Made by a program: the position numbers and the translations under genes
Shown here: positions 35,939 through 44,959 of the stretch, piece by piece
How the letters are laid out: each line of letters opens with the position of its first letter
How positions within the stretch are numbered: position 1 is the stretch's first letter
Notes under the pieces: generated by a model
What the model was told of the DNA's origin: nothing
Database searches by the model: none
The model's input: the letters and a program-made list of their open reading frames with translations, nothing else
Assembly: GCA_023488455.1 (NCBI GenBank)
Contig: JAMDDV010000010.1
Location: 76,103-140,102 of the forward strand
Reading direction: 5' to 3'
Length of the DNA stretch: 64,000 bases
DNA from: Actinomycetota bacterium
GTDB lineage: Bacteria > Actinomycetota > Humimicrobiia > Hakubellales > JAMDDV01

Positions 35939-37147
35939 ATGCAATTATTCAATTATTTGATGATTTTGTCACAAAATCAGGACATATCCACTATGAATGA
36001 AGGAACCGCAAATAGATTAATTCTTATAGGCAAGAGACTTAAAAAAGCAAGAGAATCTTTAGGATATACCCAAGAGGAAGTGGCTGAGAAACTTAATATA
36101 GGTAGACCCCGATATTCTGATATAGAAAATGGTAAACGAAATATCCCCTTAAAAGATTTATATCGTTTTTGTGAATTTTTTGGGAGACCTTTGGAATATT
36201 TTCTCAAAGAAAAACCTGCTTTAGATAGCGGATTCAAAGTTCTTTTTAGAAAAACAGAAGGCGATAGGGAAGTGGCTAAAGTTATAACAGAATTCGAGAC
36301 CCTGTGTGAAAAGATGTGCACACTTGAGGAAATTATGGAAGTTAAGATAAAGCCAGCAATAACCAAAGATTATGATTACGAAAAAGATAGATTATGGTTT
36401 TGGGGACAACATTACGCTAATCAGGAGAGGCAAAGATTAGGCTTAGGCCAAGCACCTCTAAGAAATCTTGACCAAATACTGGAAGAGAAATGTGCCTTAA
36501 AAATTTTCTATTTACCAATTCCAGAAGAAAGAGGAATCTTTGGGATGTTTAGCTACGACGAAGAAATGGGAGGATGCATTCTCATAAATTCAAATGCCAG
36601 TTTCGGTAAACAACTTTTTTCACTTGCACATGAGTATGCACATTTCATTTTCCATAAAGAGCAACTGGGTATTATATCTTTTGATAAAGAAAAAAATACT
36701 TCAGACGAGAGCCTAGCCGATCACTTTGCGAGTGATTTTTTAATGCCCGAAGAAGCTGTGAATGATATCTTTAATATAAGAATAAGAAATCGCAAAGATT
36801 TAACACCAGAGGACGTTATTTATTTTGCAGAATATTTTGGTGTAAGTTTTCTGGCCATGATTTACAGGCTCAATAATTTAAAATTATTGAGTAATGGTAT
36901 GAAAGAAAAATTTATTAAGGAGACATCGGTTACTGCAGTGCGTAGATCGATGTGGATTTCGGAACCAGAGAAAGGCAGATTTAAATTCCCAAGTCTTTAT
37001 ATCCATCTTTGTTTAAAGGCCTACCAGCAAAATAAGATTACCACTTCAAAACTTGCTGAATTCCTGGAGATTCCTCTTTATCAGGCTATGGAACTTGGCA
37101 GAAAAATAAAGCAGGGCACCCAGGATGATCCCGTTAACGTTATTTAA
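35939..37147 (+). CDS. XRE HTH + ImmA/IrrE metallopeptidase
   Basis: This 402-residue protein has an XRE helix-turn-helix (about 30-85, RESLGYTQEEVAEKLNIG) and a ImmA/IrrE-type peptidase domain with HEYAH at 231-235 and the distal ESLADHFASDFLMP helix. Such proteins cleave or hold regulators and often act as antitoxins or phage/ICE switches. ATG 35939 and ATG 35993 are both possible starts; neither has a strong ribosome binding site. The next, overlapping gene is a shortened PIN protein, a known type of partner. Confidence 0.88.
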   Translation: MQLFNYLMILSQNQDISTMNEGTANRLILIGKRLKKARESLGYTQEEVAEKLNIGRPRYSDIENGKRNIPLKDLYRFCEFFGRPLEYFLKEKPALDSGFKVLFRKTEGDREVAKVITEFETLCEKMCTLEEIMEVKIKPAITKDYDYEKDRLWFWGQHYANQERQRLGLGQAPLRNLDQILEEKCALKIFYLPIPEERGIFGMFSYDEEMGGCILINSNASFGKQLFSLAHEYAHFIFHKEQLGIISFDKEKNTSDESLADHFASDFLMPEEAVNDIFNIRIRNRKDLTPEDVIYFAEYFGVSFLAMIYRLNNLKLLSNGMKEKFIKETSVTAVRRSMWISEPEKGRFKFPSLYIHLCLKAYQQNKITTSKLAEFLEIPLYQAMELGRKIKQGTQDDPVNVI

Positions 37148-37373
37148 TGGCTCACTAGTTGTAGTAGATACCATGATTCTAATAAATTTCCATGGCTTAT
37201 TAGTATTGGATAGTTTAATAAGATGGGCAAAAGGAGAAAGGGATGAATTCAAGAAAAAATGTCCTAACCAGATTTGCACTCATTTGTGGGAGATAGTGGA
37301 CAAAGCAAATGATTTGGGTTTTATTGGGGAGCAAGAAGCTATAGATTTAAAGGAAGGACTTTATTACGTTTAA
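37125..37373 (+). CDS. Shortened PIN-like toxin partner
   Basis: This 82-residue ORF overlaps the XRE-ImmA gene by 23 bp, as partner PIN genes do. It begins with a PIN-like strand (LVVVDTMILINFHGLLVLDSL) and ends with a helix resembling the PIN C-terminus (LWEIVDKANDLGFIGEQEAID). The middle 70-90 residues with the other acidic residues appear to be missing. It is probably an inactive internally deleted toxin, or a non-nuclease relative. Confidence 0.55.
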   Translation: MIPLTLFNGSLVVVDTMILINFHGLLVLDSLIRWAKGERDEFKKKCPNQICTHLWEIVDKANDLGFIGEQEAIDLKEGLYYV

Positions 37374-37433
37374 TTGAAAACAACATTTGTATTGAGGGAA
37401 GTGGAGCAATGAGTTTTTAAGGGGGGATTAGCT

Positions 37434-38810
37434 ATGGAGCAAGTTGAGTTAGATGCGGCGGTAATTGGAGCAGGCAGTGCTGGGCTGCGTGCGATGGCAA
37501 GGATACTGAATAAAACTGATAACGCCTTAATTTTTGAGGGAGGTAAGGAGGGCACGACGTGTGCGCGTATTGGGTGCATGCCGTCCAAAGCGTTCATCCA
37601 TGTTGCTAATATGATGCATACGACAACACTTTTTGAGCATGTGGGCATCGAGTTTGATGGGGATCTCAAGTTTGATTCGCGAAAGGCGATGAAGCACGTC
37701 AGGGACATAAGAGATTCGCTTGTAGAAGGTACCATTAATGGTTACAGGCATTTTCACGATAAAGTCGTTCACGAGTATGCGGAATTTATCGACCCCATGA
37801 CCCTGAGAGCTGGAGATACTACATATAAGTGCAAGGCAATCGTTTTAGCCTGTGGCTCTACCCCAATTGTGCCCCCAGGTTGGAATCTTGTCGATGATAA
37901 GATAATTACTACAGATACAGTTTTTGAGCTGGAAGAATTACCAAAAACAGCGCTTGTGATAGGTATGGGTGCTATCGGTATAGAACTGGGCCAGGCGATG
38001 TCGAGAATGGGAGTCAAAGTTACCGGTGTTGAAATGCTTGATGTGATCGCCGGAATTCAAGACCCTGTTATTGAGAGAGAATTCAAAGCTGCTCTGAGCA
38101 ATGAATTTGAGATCATGACAAAGACGACGGCCATTCTGGATTCAGTTAATGAAAAAGTGTTTTTAAAAAGCATGGAGAGTTGGGAAGGGCTGAGCAGGGG
38201 ATTCGATCTAATCGTTCTGGCCTCTGGCAGACGACTGAACTTTGATCACCTGAATATTGAGGAATCGGGTCTGACTTTGGGAGAAGGAAAAGTACCGGTA
38301 TACGATAAGAATACGCTTAAGTGCGAAGGTCAAAATGTCTTTATCGCAGGAGATGCAAGTTTCAGGCGACCTCTCTTGCATGAAGCGACAGATGAGGGGA
38401 TAATCGCCGGATTGAATGCAGTATCAGATGGCAAGCTAGTCAGCTTCAAGCCAAGGGTTCCTCTTTCGATAATTTTTACAGATCCAAATGTCTGTAGTGT
38501 TGGTCAGCAGTACAATGAGCTCACTCCTGATAGTTTTGTGATTGGTGTAGGCAGCTACGCTAATCAGGGTAGGGCAGCAGTGAGCGATATAGACTTTGGG
38601 CTAATTCATATATACGTTGATAAAAATAGCAGGAAGATATTGGGTGCAGAGATGGCTGCCCCAGCAGGGGAACACCTGTCGCATTCGATAGCATCTTACA
38701 TACAAAATAAGATGACCGTTGATGAGGCTTTCAGAATTCCATACTATCATCCAACCTTCGAAGAAGGGATCAGCAGCGCACTTAATAATGCGATGAGGAA
38801 GCTGTCATAA
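37434..38810 (+). CDS. Dihydrolipoamide-dehydrogenase-like FAD disulfide oxidoreductase
   Basis: This 458-residue class I pyridine nucleotide-disulfide reductase has FAD-binding GAGSAGL (about 12-18), the redox pair in CARIGC (about 43-48), NAD(P)-binding GMGAIGIELG (about 182-191), a second FAD motif VFIAGDA, and the C-terminal HPTFEEG with the catalytic His-Glu. No lipoyl-complex genes are nearby, so it could be a stand-alone Lpd, mercuric-reductase-like or other thiol reductase. AAGGGGGG lies upstream of the ATG. Confidence 0.88.
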   Translation: MEQVELDAAVIGAGSAGLRAMARILNKTDNALIFEGGKEGTTCARIGCMPSKAFIHVANMMHTTTLFEHVGIEFDGDLKFDSRKAMKHVRDIRDSLVEGTINGYRHFHDKVVHEYAEFIDPMTLRAGDTTYKCKAIVLACGSTPIVPPGWNLVDDKIITTDTVFELEELPKTALVIGMGAIGIELGQAMSRMGVKVTGVEMLDVIAGIQDPVIEREFKAALSNEFEIMTKTTAILDSVNEKVFLKSMESWEGLSRGFDLIVLASGRRLNFDHLNIEESGLTLGEGKVPVYDKNTLKCEGQNVFIAGDASFRRPLLHEATDEGIIAGLNAVSDGKLVSFKPRVPLSIIFTDPNVCSVGQQYNELTPDSFVIGVGSYANQGRAAVSDIDFGLIHIYVDKNSRKILGAEMAAPAGEHLSHSIASYIQNKMTVDEAFRIPYYHPTFEEGISSALNNAMRKLS

Positions 38811-38856
38811 ATGGTCATAAGGGACATACGCATCGATTTTGTGTTATATTTGAAAT

Positions 38857-39321
38857 ATGATTCCAAGAATATATATTGATACATCTGTAATCGGAGGCTG
38901 CTTAGACGAGGAATTCGCAAAATGGTCAAGATCGCTCTTCGACGAATTTCGTTCTGGTATCAAGATTGCTGTGGTCTCTGACCTTACATTACTGGAGCTT
39001 GAAAATGCACCCGATGAAATTAGAAAGGTTTTATCAGAACTACCACCGGAATCAATAGAGTATGTTTTTCTCACTGATGAAACTGTAACTCTTGCAGATA
39101 CCTACATTGCAGAAGGTGTAGTGGGCAAGGATCATCTTATTGATGCTCAGCATATAGCAATTGCTACAATAGAACGTGTTGATGTTCTAGTGAGTTGGAA
39201 TTTTAGACAAATAGTAAACCTTGGCCGAATCAGGAAATTTAATGCGGTGAATCTTATGCATGGATACCCTCTTTTAGAGATTCGAAGTCCACTGGAGGTG
39301 TTATATGGAAAAGAAAATTGA
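38857..39321 (+). CDS. PIN domain toxin
   Basis: This 154-residue protein has the PIN-type acidic residues in IYIDTSVIGG, LELENAP, and GKDHLIDAQHIAIATIERVDVLVSWNF. The DAQHIAIA and SWNFRQIVN blocks are typical of a PIN subfamily paired with a short antitoxin. It overlaps the 50-residue downstream ORF by 17 bp. Toxin-first order is unusual for VapBC but common in this subfamily. Confidence 0.82.
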   Translation: MIPRIYIDTSVIGGCLDEEFAKWSRSLFDEFRSGIKIAVVSDLTLLELENAPDEIRKVLSELPPESIEYVFLTDETVTLADTYIAEGVVGKDHLIDAQHIAIATIERVDVLVSWNFRQIVNLGRIRKFNAVNLMHGYPLLEIRSPLEVLYGKEN

Positions 39322-39457
39322 TTCTGTGAAATTAATGCGAGACATAAGGTTAAAATTAGCTGAGAAATATCTGGATTCTCGAGATACAGAACTGCGCGAG
39401 TTAAATGAAAAGTTTGGTTATTTAAAAAAGAAAAAAGTCAGCACACACCCTAGATAA
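39305..39457 (+). CDS. Short antitoxin partner of the PIN toxin
   Basis: This 50-residue ORF starts inside the PIN gene and reads MEKKIDSVKLMRDIRLKLAEK, with a DSRDTELRELNEKFG middle and a basic end. Size, overlap and pattern match the small antitoxins that follow this PIN subfamily. It would bind and block the nuclease. Confidence 0.65.
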   Translation: MEKKIDSVKLMRDIRLKLAEKYLDSRDTELRELNEKFGYLKKKKVSTHPR

Positions 39458-39500
39458 TATAACAAAAAAACTTAAATCGAAGAAATATATACTAATTAAT

Positions 39501-40466
39501 TTGAGCAGGATAAACAAAGGATCACAGGTCTCGATAATATTCATAATTTTTCTAATTGGAGTTACTGTTTTTGGCAGTTGCTTAAATATAAAAATTGGTA
39601 CTGATAAAACGATCGAAAATAAGTCCGTTAATACTGAAACTGGCTCCGTAAATGATGCCTCAACTTCATTTGAAATAGTAGAGGAAACAGAACAGGTAGC
39701 AAAGTTATCTGAATCGTATCCTGCAATTGCCATTGATGAATCGGGCATGAAATGGATGAAGGAGACGGATCATTACATTTATTACTATAATGAAACTCCA
39801 GAGGACTTTATAGATCGTTATATATCCATAGCAGAGAGCGGCTATTTGGGGATAGAGGGGATTTTCGGGGAACCAACCTCAAAGATTAAAATTTATATTG
39901 CTGAGACGGTGGAAGAGTTTAAGACTGTCTCCAATGGGGTGGTGCCGCCTGACTTCGACGGCTCACAGGCTGTAGGCCAGTCAATTGACGGTGTAGTACA
40001 TGTTTATAAACCAGCAGAATTCAAACCAGGCAACTCATATGAAATCGGGCTGCTTCATGAAATTGGCCATGCAGTTTATTTCCAGCTCTATCCTAACGCA
40101 GCTAAAAAGAATGATTGGTTGAACGAAGGACTAGCTGATAAGTCAATTACTGGATTGGAGATAGATTTGTATAAACTGAGCAGCCCGGAACTCAAAGAGG
40201 CAATTGAAAGTGGTAAATTCATAAATTTAGTGGATCTGGAGAAAATTAGTAAAAGAACTGCGAACAGTGAAGGTGAAATAAACTTTATTGAATACATCTC
40301 GCTTGTTAATTTTATTGCTCTTGAATTCGGATTTGACAAGCTGCAGATAATGCTCAGCAAATACGACCAGGGGGATGATCTGGTAACTGCAATTGAGGCA
40401 GGTACAGGATTAGACTCCAATGAATTTGAATCGAAGTGGCTTACCGATATTAAGTCCACGAATTAG
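39501..40466 (+). CDS. Lipoprotein with gluzincin-type metallopeptidase domain
   Basis: This 321-residue protein has an N-terminal hydrophobic signal ending in a probable lipobox FGSC. A peptidase MA-like domain carries HEIGH (about residues 189-193) and a third ligand Glu in NDWLNEGLAD some 20 residues later. It should be a surface zinc peptidase. The start is TTG (39501). It lies directly before tRNA-Ser(GCT). Confidence 0.78.
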   Translation: MSRINKGSQVSIIFIIFLIGVTVFGSCLNIKIGTDKTIENKSVNTETGSVNDASTSFEIVEETEQVAKLSESYPAIAIDESGMKWMKETDHYIYYYNETPEDFIDRYISIAESGYLGIEGIFGEPTSKIKIYIAETVEEFKTVSNGVVPPDFDGSQAVGQSIDGVVHVYKPAEFKPGNSYEIGLLHEIGHAVYFQLYPNAAKKNDWLNEGLADKSITGLEIDLYKLSSPELKEAIESGKFINLVDLEKISKRTANSEGEINFIEYISLVNFIALEFGFDKLQIMLSKYDQGDDLVTAIEAGTGLDSNEFESKWLTDIKSTN

Positions 40467-40505
40467 ATATTTCCTGTGATAAACTATTATATGCATTTAT
40501 CGACC

Positions 40506-40601
40506 GGAGAGATGGCCGAGCTGGTTGAAGGCGCTCGCCTGCTAAGCGAGTGTACGAGTTTTTAGCTTGTACCGAGGGTTCGAATCCCTCTCTCTCCGCC
40601 A
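40506..40601 (+). tRNA. tRNA-Ser (anticodon GCT)
   Basis: GGAGAGA pairs with TCTCTCC, followed by G and an encoded CCA. The anticodon stem CTCGC/GCGAG encloses CTGCTAA, giving GCT. The variable arm is long and paired (GTACGAG...CTTGTAC). Confidence 0.95.
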
Positions 40602-40793
40602 GTTGGTAAAGAGGTCTCTGGTTCGCCCTATTCAGGGTTCACCAGCTAATTTTAGGCATAAATTGAATTTTTAGTTTAAGTGTTGTAAGGCAAAACTTGA
40701 AAATGGGTGTGGTTAATCAGCCATGCGTTCAAGTTATGGTGAAGATCGCAAAAACTTTGTTTGTTTCGATTACGGGATTATTTAGATATAAAT

Positions 40794-41528
40794 ATGAGTG
40801 ATTTTACTAGACAGTATATACTTGACGAAATCCGCCGAACTACAAGAGAGAATTGCGGGAAACCTTTAGGCACCAAAAGATTTGCAGATGAAGTGGGAAT
40901 AAAACCTTATGATTGGAAAAAGCATTGGGCTCGGTTTGGAGATGCGCTAAAAGAAGCTGGGTTTAAACCGAATACACTAACTCCGGCATACGATGATGAT
41001 TTTTTAATTAAAAAATTTATTGGTCTCATACGTAAACTCGGCAAATTTCCTGTATATGATGAATTAAGATTGGAAAGAACAAATGACCCCAAATTCCCTG
41101 GCAGTAGAAGTTTTTTTGAAACTAAGGAACAAAAGAGAGAACTTGCTACAAAAATAATTGAATGGTGTGAAGGAAAAAATAATTATGATGATATTATTGA
41201 CTTATGTAAACCTGTTCTTATAGATTTTAGCGTAAAAGAAGACTTTGACGATACTGATACATCCATAGAGTTAGGTGAGGTCTATCTATACAAATCAGGC
41301 CGTTATTATAAGATTGGTAAAACTAACGATCCTGTAAGACGCGGGAAAGAGATTAGGATTCAATTGCCCGAAAGAACTGACTTAATTCACTCCTTTAAAA
41401 CTGATGATCCAAGTGGGATTGAAGCATACTGGCATAAGCGATTTGAGGCAAAGAGAATGCAAGGAGAGTGGTTTAAATTAAGCTCTGACGATGTAAAAGC
41501 ATTTAAGCGACGACGCAAGTTTATGTGA
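40794..41528 (+). CDS. GIY-YIG-like (T5orf172/Mug113) nuclease-domain protein
   Basis: About 244 residues. The N-terminal half contains two repeats of the kind associated with homing or HNH nucleases (GTKRFADEVGIKPYDWKKHW, then FIGLIRKLGKFPVYDEL). The C-terminal 85 residues form a T5orf172-type GIY-YIG domain: GEVYLYKSGRYYKIGKT, DPVRRGKEI, IEAYWHKRF and GEWFKL. ATG 40794 is preferred; the frame extends to TTG 40761. It is the first gene after tRNA-Ser(GCT), a typical insertion point. Confidence 0.75.
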   Translation: MSDFTRQYILDEIRRTTRENCGKPLGTKRFADEVGIKPYDWKKHWARFGDALKEAGFKPNTLTPAYDDDFLIKKFIGLIRKLGKFPVYDELRLERTNDPKFPGSRSFFETKEQKRELATKIIEWCEGKNNYDDIIDLCKPVLIDFSVKEDFDDTDTSIELGEVYLYKSGRYYKIGKTNDPVRRGKEIRIQLPERTDLIHSFKTDDPSGIEAYWHKRFEAKRMQGEWFKLSSDDVKAFKRRRKFM

Positions 41529-41698
41529 ATTCCGATTTAAAAGAAGAGAATTTACTCCCTAACCAATCGAAGATTTGTGAAATGATCAGATCAAATAATT
41601 TTATAATTGGGAAAATGCTTCCTAACACAAATGAGAAGGTCCATTGATTTTAACTGGAATGACGTGGTGTTAATTTTGGGGTCTGGAGTTAGAGAATG

Positions 41699-42142
41699 TT
41701 AGGATTTGGATTCGATTATTTTTTTTATTTTTTCCAGATTTAAGAAATCTTTTGGAGTTAGAACATTTATATCTAAATCTTTATAGTCGGAAATATTTCT
41801 TGTTATTAAGTTATTTATATTGTTATTTAATGCAATAAAGTATTGAACGCCATCCTCAAAGTCCATAATATTCGAGTTTAATGATTCTCCTATCTCCTTA
41901 TCTGTAAATGGTAAAACATTCAAGATAGACCTCAGTTTTGAAATTGTTTTTAAAGCGATTTTTTTATCTCTATTACTGTTAATAATATAGTAACAATTTG
42001 CTATTATTAGAGATGATGTAAAACCTGAGAAATAGTTTCTTTCAATTAGAGATAGTACCTTTTGGGAATCAGAGAAAAAGGGTTCTCTTTTAAAAACTAT
42101 ATCCAGGATAATATCAGTGTCAATAAATAATCTTTCTGTCAT
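41699..42142 (-). CDS. PIN domain toxin (VapC-like)
   Basis: This 147-residue PIN protein has acidic residues in LFIDTDIILDIV, IMDFEDGVQY and ITRNISDYKD. It should be an RNase toxin. It overlaps the upstream antitoxin by 4 bp on the same strand. Confidence 0.85.
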   Translation of the reverse strand: MTERLFIDTDIILDIVFKREPFFSDSQKVLSLIERNYFSGFTSSLIIANCYYIINSNRDKKIALKTISKLRSILNVLPFTDKEIGESLNSNIMDFEDGVQYFIALNNNINNLITRNISDYKDLDINVLTPKDFLNLEKIKKIIESKS

Positions 42143-42393
42143 ACATATCTTTTAGTTAGAGCTTCTTCTAAGAGCTCCTTATCAGATTTTGTTGTAGTAA
42201 ATCTAGCTATTCCTGATAATTCTTTGGTTATTGGTGGTATTTTATTATTGTTGATTCCAGAGGATAGAGTTTTGAAATAGAGCTCAACTATACCCGATAA
42301 GCTTATGTTATTTTTTTTAGCATATACCTTTGCAGCTTCAATTATTTTGTCATCTAAGGTTAACGTTAATTTTTTTACCATATTAATCTCCAT
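42139..42393 (-). CDS. Ribbon-helix-helix-type antitoxin (DUF6364-like)
   Basis: This 84-residue protein has an N-terminal KKLTLTLDDKIIEAAKVYAKK strand-helix typical of RHH antitoxins of the DUF6364 type and a C-terminal tail that should bind the PIN toxin. The ATG is followed closely by a second ATG (VKKLTL start) that could also serve. A palindromic operator lies just upstream. Confidence 0.82.
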   Translation of the reverse strand: MEINMVKKLTLTLDDKIIEAAKVYAKKNNISLSGIVELYFKTLSSGINNNKIPPITKELSGIARFTTTKSDKELLEEALTKRYV

Positions 42394-42402
42394 TACATCC
42401 TT

Positions 42403-42441
42403 ACACGTATTAATATAGTATTAATCACACGTGTTTGTCAA
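42403..42441 (-). promoter_or_regulatory. Promoter and operator of the RHH/PIN module
   Basis: On the minus strand TTGACA (42441-42436) and TATATT (42417-42412) are 18 bp apart. A perfect inverted repeat ATTAATA-TAG-TATTAAT (42409-42425) covers the -10 box and is flanked by ACACGT and ACGTGT. This is a convincing autoregulatory site for the RHH antitoxin. Confidence 0.65.
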
Positions 42442-42579
42442 TTTTTTTAAGTAGTTGCGCAGATAATATATTTGTAGAAAAATTATTGGATTACTACATT
42501 CTGAATGAAGCTGTACATGCTTGAGGCTTAGCTATTTCAAGTGTAAAATTGGCAACCGTATATATGGCGGAGGTGTACA

Positions 42580-43029
42580 GTGAAGGTTTTAGTAGTATAT
42601 GACTCGGTCTATGGGAATACGGAGAAAATCGCCAAAGCTGTCGGCGGCGCTATTACTGGTGATATTAAGGTGCTTCGTGTAGGTGAAGTGAGTCCTTCTG
42701 AATTAAAAACGGTTGACCTTTTAATTATTGGCTCTCCAACCCAGGGAGGCAAGCCGACGCCGGCGATTCAAGACTTTCTTAGTAAAATCTCTGAGTCTTC
42801 TCTTCAAGATATCAACGTGGCTGCATTCGATACAAGGATCCCTACGAAATTTGTCGGGATCTTTGGTTATGCCGCGGGACGCATTGCTAACAGTCTAAAG
42901 GAAAAGGGCGTTACTCTGGTATTACCTCCGGAAGGCTTCTTCGTTAAAAACACTCAGGGTCCACTGAGAGATGGAGAACTGGAGCGAGCTGCCGGTTGGG
43001 CTAAGGGGATTGTAGAAAGCAAAAAGTAA
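42580..43029 (+). CDS. Flavodoxin family protein
   Basis: This 149-residue protein has the FMN phosphate loop SVYGNTEKIAKA (about 9-20), the SPTQGGKPTP loop and a C-terminal GPLRDGELERAAGWA block. It carries electrons or acts as a small NAD(P)H-linked flavoprotein. The start is GTG with GGAGG upstream. A broken relative lies at 47.1 kb. Confidence 0.92.
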   Translation: MKVLVVYDSVYGNTEKIAKAVGGAITGDIKVLRVGEVSPSELKTVDLLIIGSPTQGGKPTPAIQDFLSKISESSLQDINVAAFDTRIPTKFVGIFGYAAGRIANSLKEKGVTLVLPPEGFFVKNTQGPLRDGELERAAGWAKGIVESKK

Positions 43030-43054
43030 TTTTGTAGTGTGCAAGATTAAAAAT

Positions 43055-43759
43055 ATGAGTGATATTATCCAAAAGATAAGAAACGACCTGAAAGAACAAG
43101 CTGATAGTGAAACTAAAAGCAGCTTTCAAAGGTCCTTTAAAGAAGAAGTCAAATATCATGGAGTGAAGTCGGCAACAGTTGTAGAAATCGCCAAAAAGTA
43201 CTTTTCTCAAGTTAAGGAGTTGGCTAAAGAAGAATTGTTCAGCCTTTGCGAGGAACTGTTCATATCCGGTTATGGCGAGGAGTCATGGATTGCTGCTAAC
43301 TGGTTGTACTGGTATGAAGATTATGCTGAGAGCGATTTTAAGGTCTATGAACAATGGATAGATAAATACATCGATGATTGGGCTAAGTGCGATACTCTGT
43401 GCAATCATACCGTAGGTGCATTTATCGAAAAATATCCCGAATATGTTGAAGAATTGAAAAGATGGGCTAAATCAAGAAACCGCTGGTTAAAGAGAGCCTC
43501 AGCAGTATCTCTTATTCTTCCTGCTAGACGAGGTGAGTTTTTACCTGACATATTGGAGATCGCAGACATCCTGTTGAACGATCAGGATGATATGGTGCAG
43601 AAGGGATATGGTTGGATGCTTAAAGAAGCAAGCAGAATGCACCAGAAAGAGGTTTTTGAATACGTGTTAAAACATAAAAACTATATGCCTCGCACTGCGC
43701 TTCGGTATGCAATTGAGAAAATGCCTGCTGAATTAAAAAAAGAAGCAATGAAAAAATGA
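43055..43759 (+). CDS. DNA alkylation repair protein, AlkD-like
   Basis: About 234 residues of HEAT-like helices match the AlkD family: MRNDL-like start, RSFKEEVKYHGVKSATV, then WYEDYAESDFKVYEQWIDKYIDDWAKCDTLC with the DNA-lesion-facing Trp/Asp residues. AlkD excises alkylated bases. ATG 43055 is preferred; GTG 43037 is in frame. The gene starts 25 bp after the flavodoxin stop. Confidence 0.85.
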   Translation: MSDIIQKIRNDLKEQADSETKSSFQRSFKEEVKYHGVKSATVVEIAKKYFSQVKELAKEELFSLCEELFISGYGEESWIAANWLYWYEDYAESDFKVYEQWIDKYIDDWAKCDTLCNHTVGAFIEKYPEYVEELKRWAKSRNRWLKRASAVSLILPARRGEFLPDILEIADILLNDQDDMVQKGYGWMLKEASRMHQKEVFEYVLKHKNYMPRTALRYAIEKMPAELKKEAMKK

Positions 43760-43832
43760 AGTCAAAGAATTGCTAGCTATCCCAGAGCTGGCTTCTTTTG
43801 GGGAATGTTATTCATGATAAAATGATTTAAAA

Positions 43833-44186
43833 ATGAAAATAGTAAAGGAAGCAATTACAATTAGAGAGTTAAAGGATATGGCACTTAATATGTTTGGCAA
43901 TATTGTTAAGGTAGTAATTGATATAGAAAAAGAAATAATGGCTATTGACGGAGAATTGCATGCTGATGAGGAAGTGCTTCTATTAGATAATGGATCTAAA
44001 CAGGAAAACCTCTGGGGCATTAATATTTATCCTGATTTAGACAAAAAAGACAGAATTGAATTTGATTCAGTGATAAATTTAAGACCCCGCCAGGGTAACA
44101 GAACAAGAAGTGTTGATGACCCCAAAATTCGCAGTAAGATTATCGAAATAATAAACAAATTAATTAAAGATGAATATCCAACATAG
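43833..44186 (+). CDS. DUF5674 family protein
   Basis: This 117-residue protein matches DUF5674: an N-terminal helix, VKVVIDIEKEIMAIDGELHADEE, and ENLWGINIYP. Function is unknown. It overlaps the following gene by 17 bp; the two probably work together, possibly as a small addiction-like pair. Confidence 0.7.
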   Translation: MKIVKEAITIRELKDMALNMFGNIVKVVIDIEKEIMAIDGELHADEEVLLLDNGSKQENLWGINIYPDLDKKDRIEFDSVINLRPRQGNRTRSVDDPKIRSKIIEIINKLIKDEYPT

Positions 44187-44505
44187 GGAACTTCAAAAAA
44201 GATGGCAAAAATTAAGTTTCTTTGAACAAATGGCAAATGTCGGCAGCGAAGTAGAGAGGGCATTAAACTGGCAGGAGAAAGGAAATAGAGAGTATTCAAT
44301 CCTTGCTTTCGAGAGAGCTTTGGAATTATTAGATTTTACCACAGAAGGGATAAAAGAAGTGCACAGACTTAAAGAGCTAAAACGAGTTAGAGAAGCATTA
44401 GTAGATTATTTCACCCAGTTTAATTATTATGGATCAAGCGCACAGTTATGGCATAACTATTTTTATGCCTTTAATTATGCTGCAAGATTGGGAGCTAAAC
44501 AATAG
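44170..44505 (+). CDS. Small helical protein partnered with DUF5674
   Basis: This 111-residue protein is mostly helical, with FFEQMANVGSEVERALNWQEKG and the C-terminal QLWHNYFYAFNYAARLGA. I recognise the pattern as a family of unknown function often found beside DUF5674. It starts within the preceding gene, so translation is coupled. Confidence 0.6.
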   Translation: MNIQHRELQKRWQKLSFFEQMANVGSEVERALNWQEKGNREYSILAFERALELLDFTTEGIKEVHRLKELKRVREALVDYFTQFNYYGSSAQLWHNYFYAFNYAARLGAKQ

Positions 44506-44529
44506 GCTCACCTCGGACGTTCCACCAGA

Positions 44530-44677
44530 GGTATAAATGTCTTATACCCTAAATGGTGTAAATTTTAAATAATTTCTCCTAAATTAAACCCTAAAGGGTA
44601 TATTTTAATATATGATATACCCATTAAGATATAATTTGCAAATAACTATTGACTATTTATACCTTATAAGGTATAAA
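44530..44677 (+). promoter_or_regulatory. Promoter with a cluster of palindromic operators for the XRE regulator
   Basis: TTGACT (44649-44654) and TATAAA (44672-44677) are 17 bp apart. A perfect 18-bp palindrome, TATACCTTATAAGGTATA (44658-44675), fills the spacer. Upstream lie GGTATAA-5-TTATACC (44530-44548) and ACCCTAAAGGGT (44588-44599), and a weaker site near 44615. They share the half-site TATACC. The layout indicates cooperative autoregulation. Confidence 0.7.
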
Positions 44678-44685
44678 TAATTTGT

Positions 44686-44898
44686 ATGAAAAAAGAAAAA
44701 AATATCATTAGTGATTTTATAAAAAATGAAAGAAAAGCAATTGGGCTCACTCAAAAAGAGCTTGCTCTTAAAGCTGGGGTCGGTCTTAGATTTATCAGAG
44801 ATGTTGAGCAGGGGAAGACATCTTTACGAACAGACACTTTGAATAAAGTTTTGAAATTGTTCGGCAAAGTTCTTGGTCCAGTCGATATGCCCCGATAA
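44686..44898 (+). CDS. XRE-family regulator, HipB-like
   Basis: This 70-residue single HTH domain reads IGLTQKELALKAGVGLRFIRDVEQGKTSLRTDTLNKVLKLFG, as in HipB antitoxins. In HipBA operons the kinase HipA follows directly. Here only two short ORFs follow, and no HipA is seen. The operator cluster upstream fits a HipB-type repressor. Confidence 0.8.
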   Translation: MKKEKNIISDFIKNERKAIGLTQKELALKAGVGLRFIRDVEQGKTSLRTDTLNKVLKLFGKVLGPVDMPR

Positions 44899-44959
44899 TA
44901 TATTTTGGAGAAATATTATTTGATCATTGTATTCTGAATGATGATAACAAAGGAAGAAA

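Noticed and set aside
44506..44685. Repeated TATACC motifs as a CRISPR array
   Set aside because: The repeats are short palindromes of different lengths with irregular spacing and fit operators; no CRISPR-type repeat-spacer pattern exists in the window.
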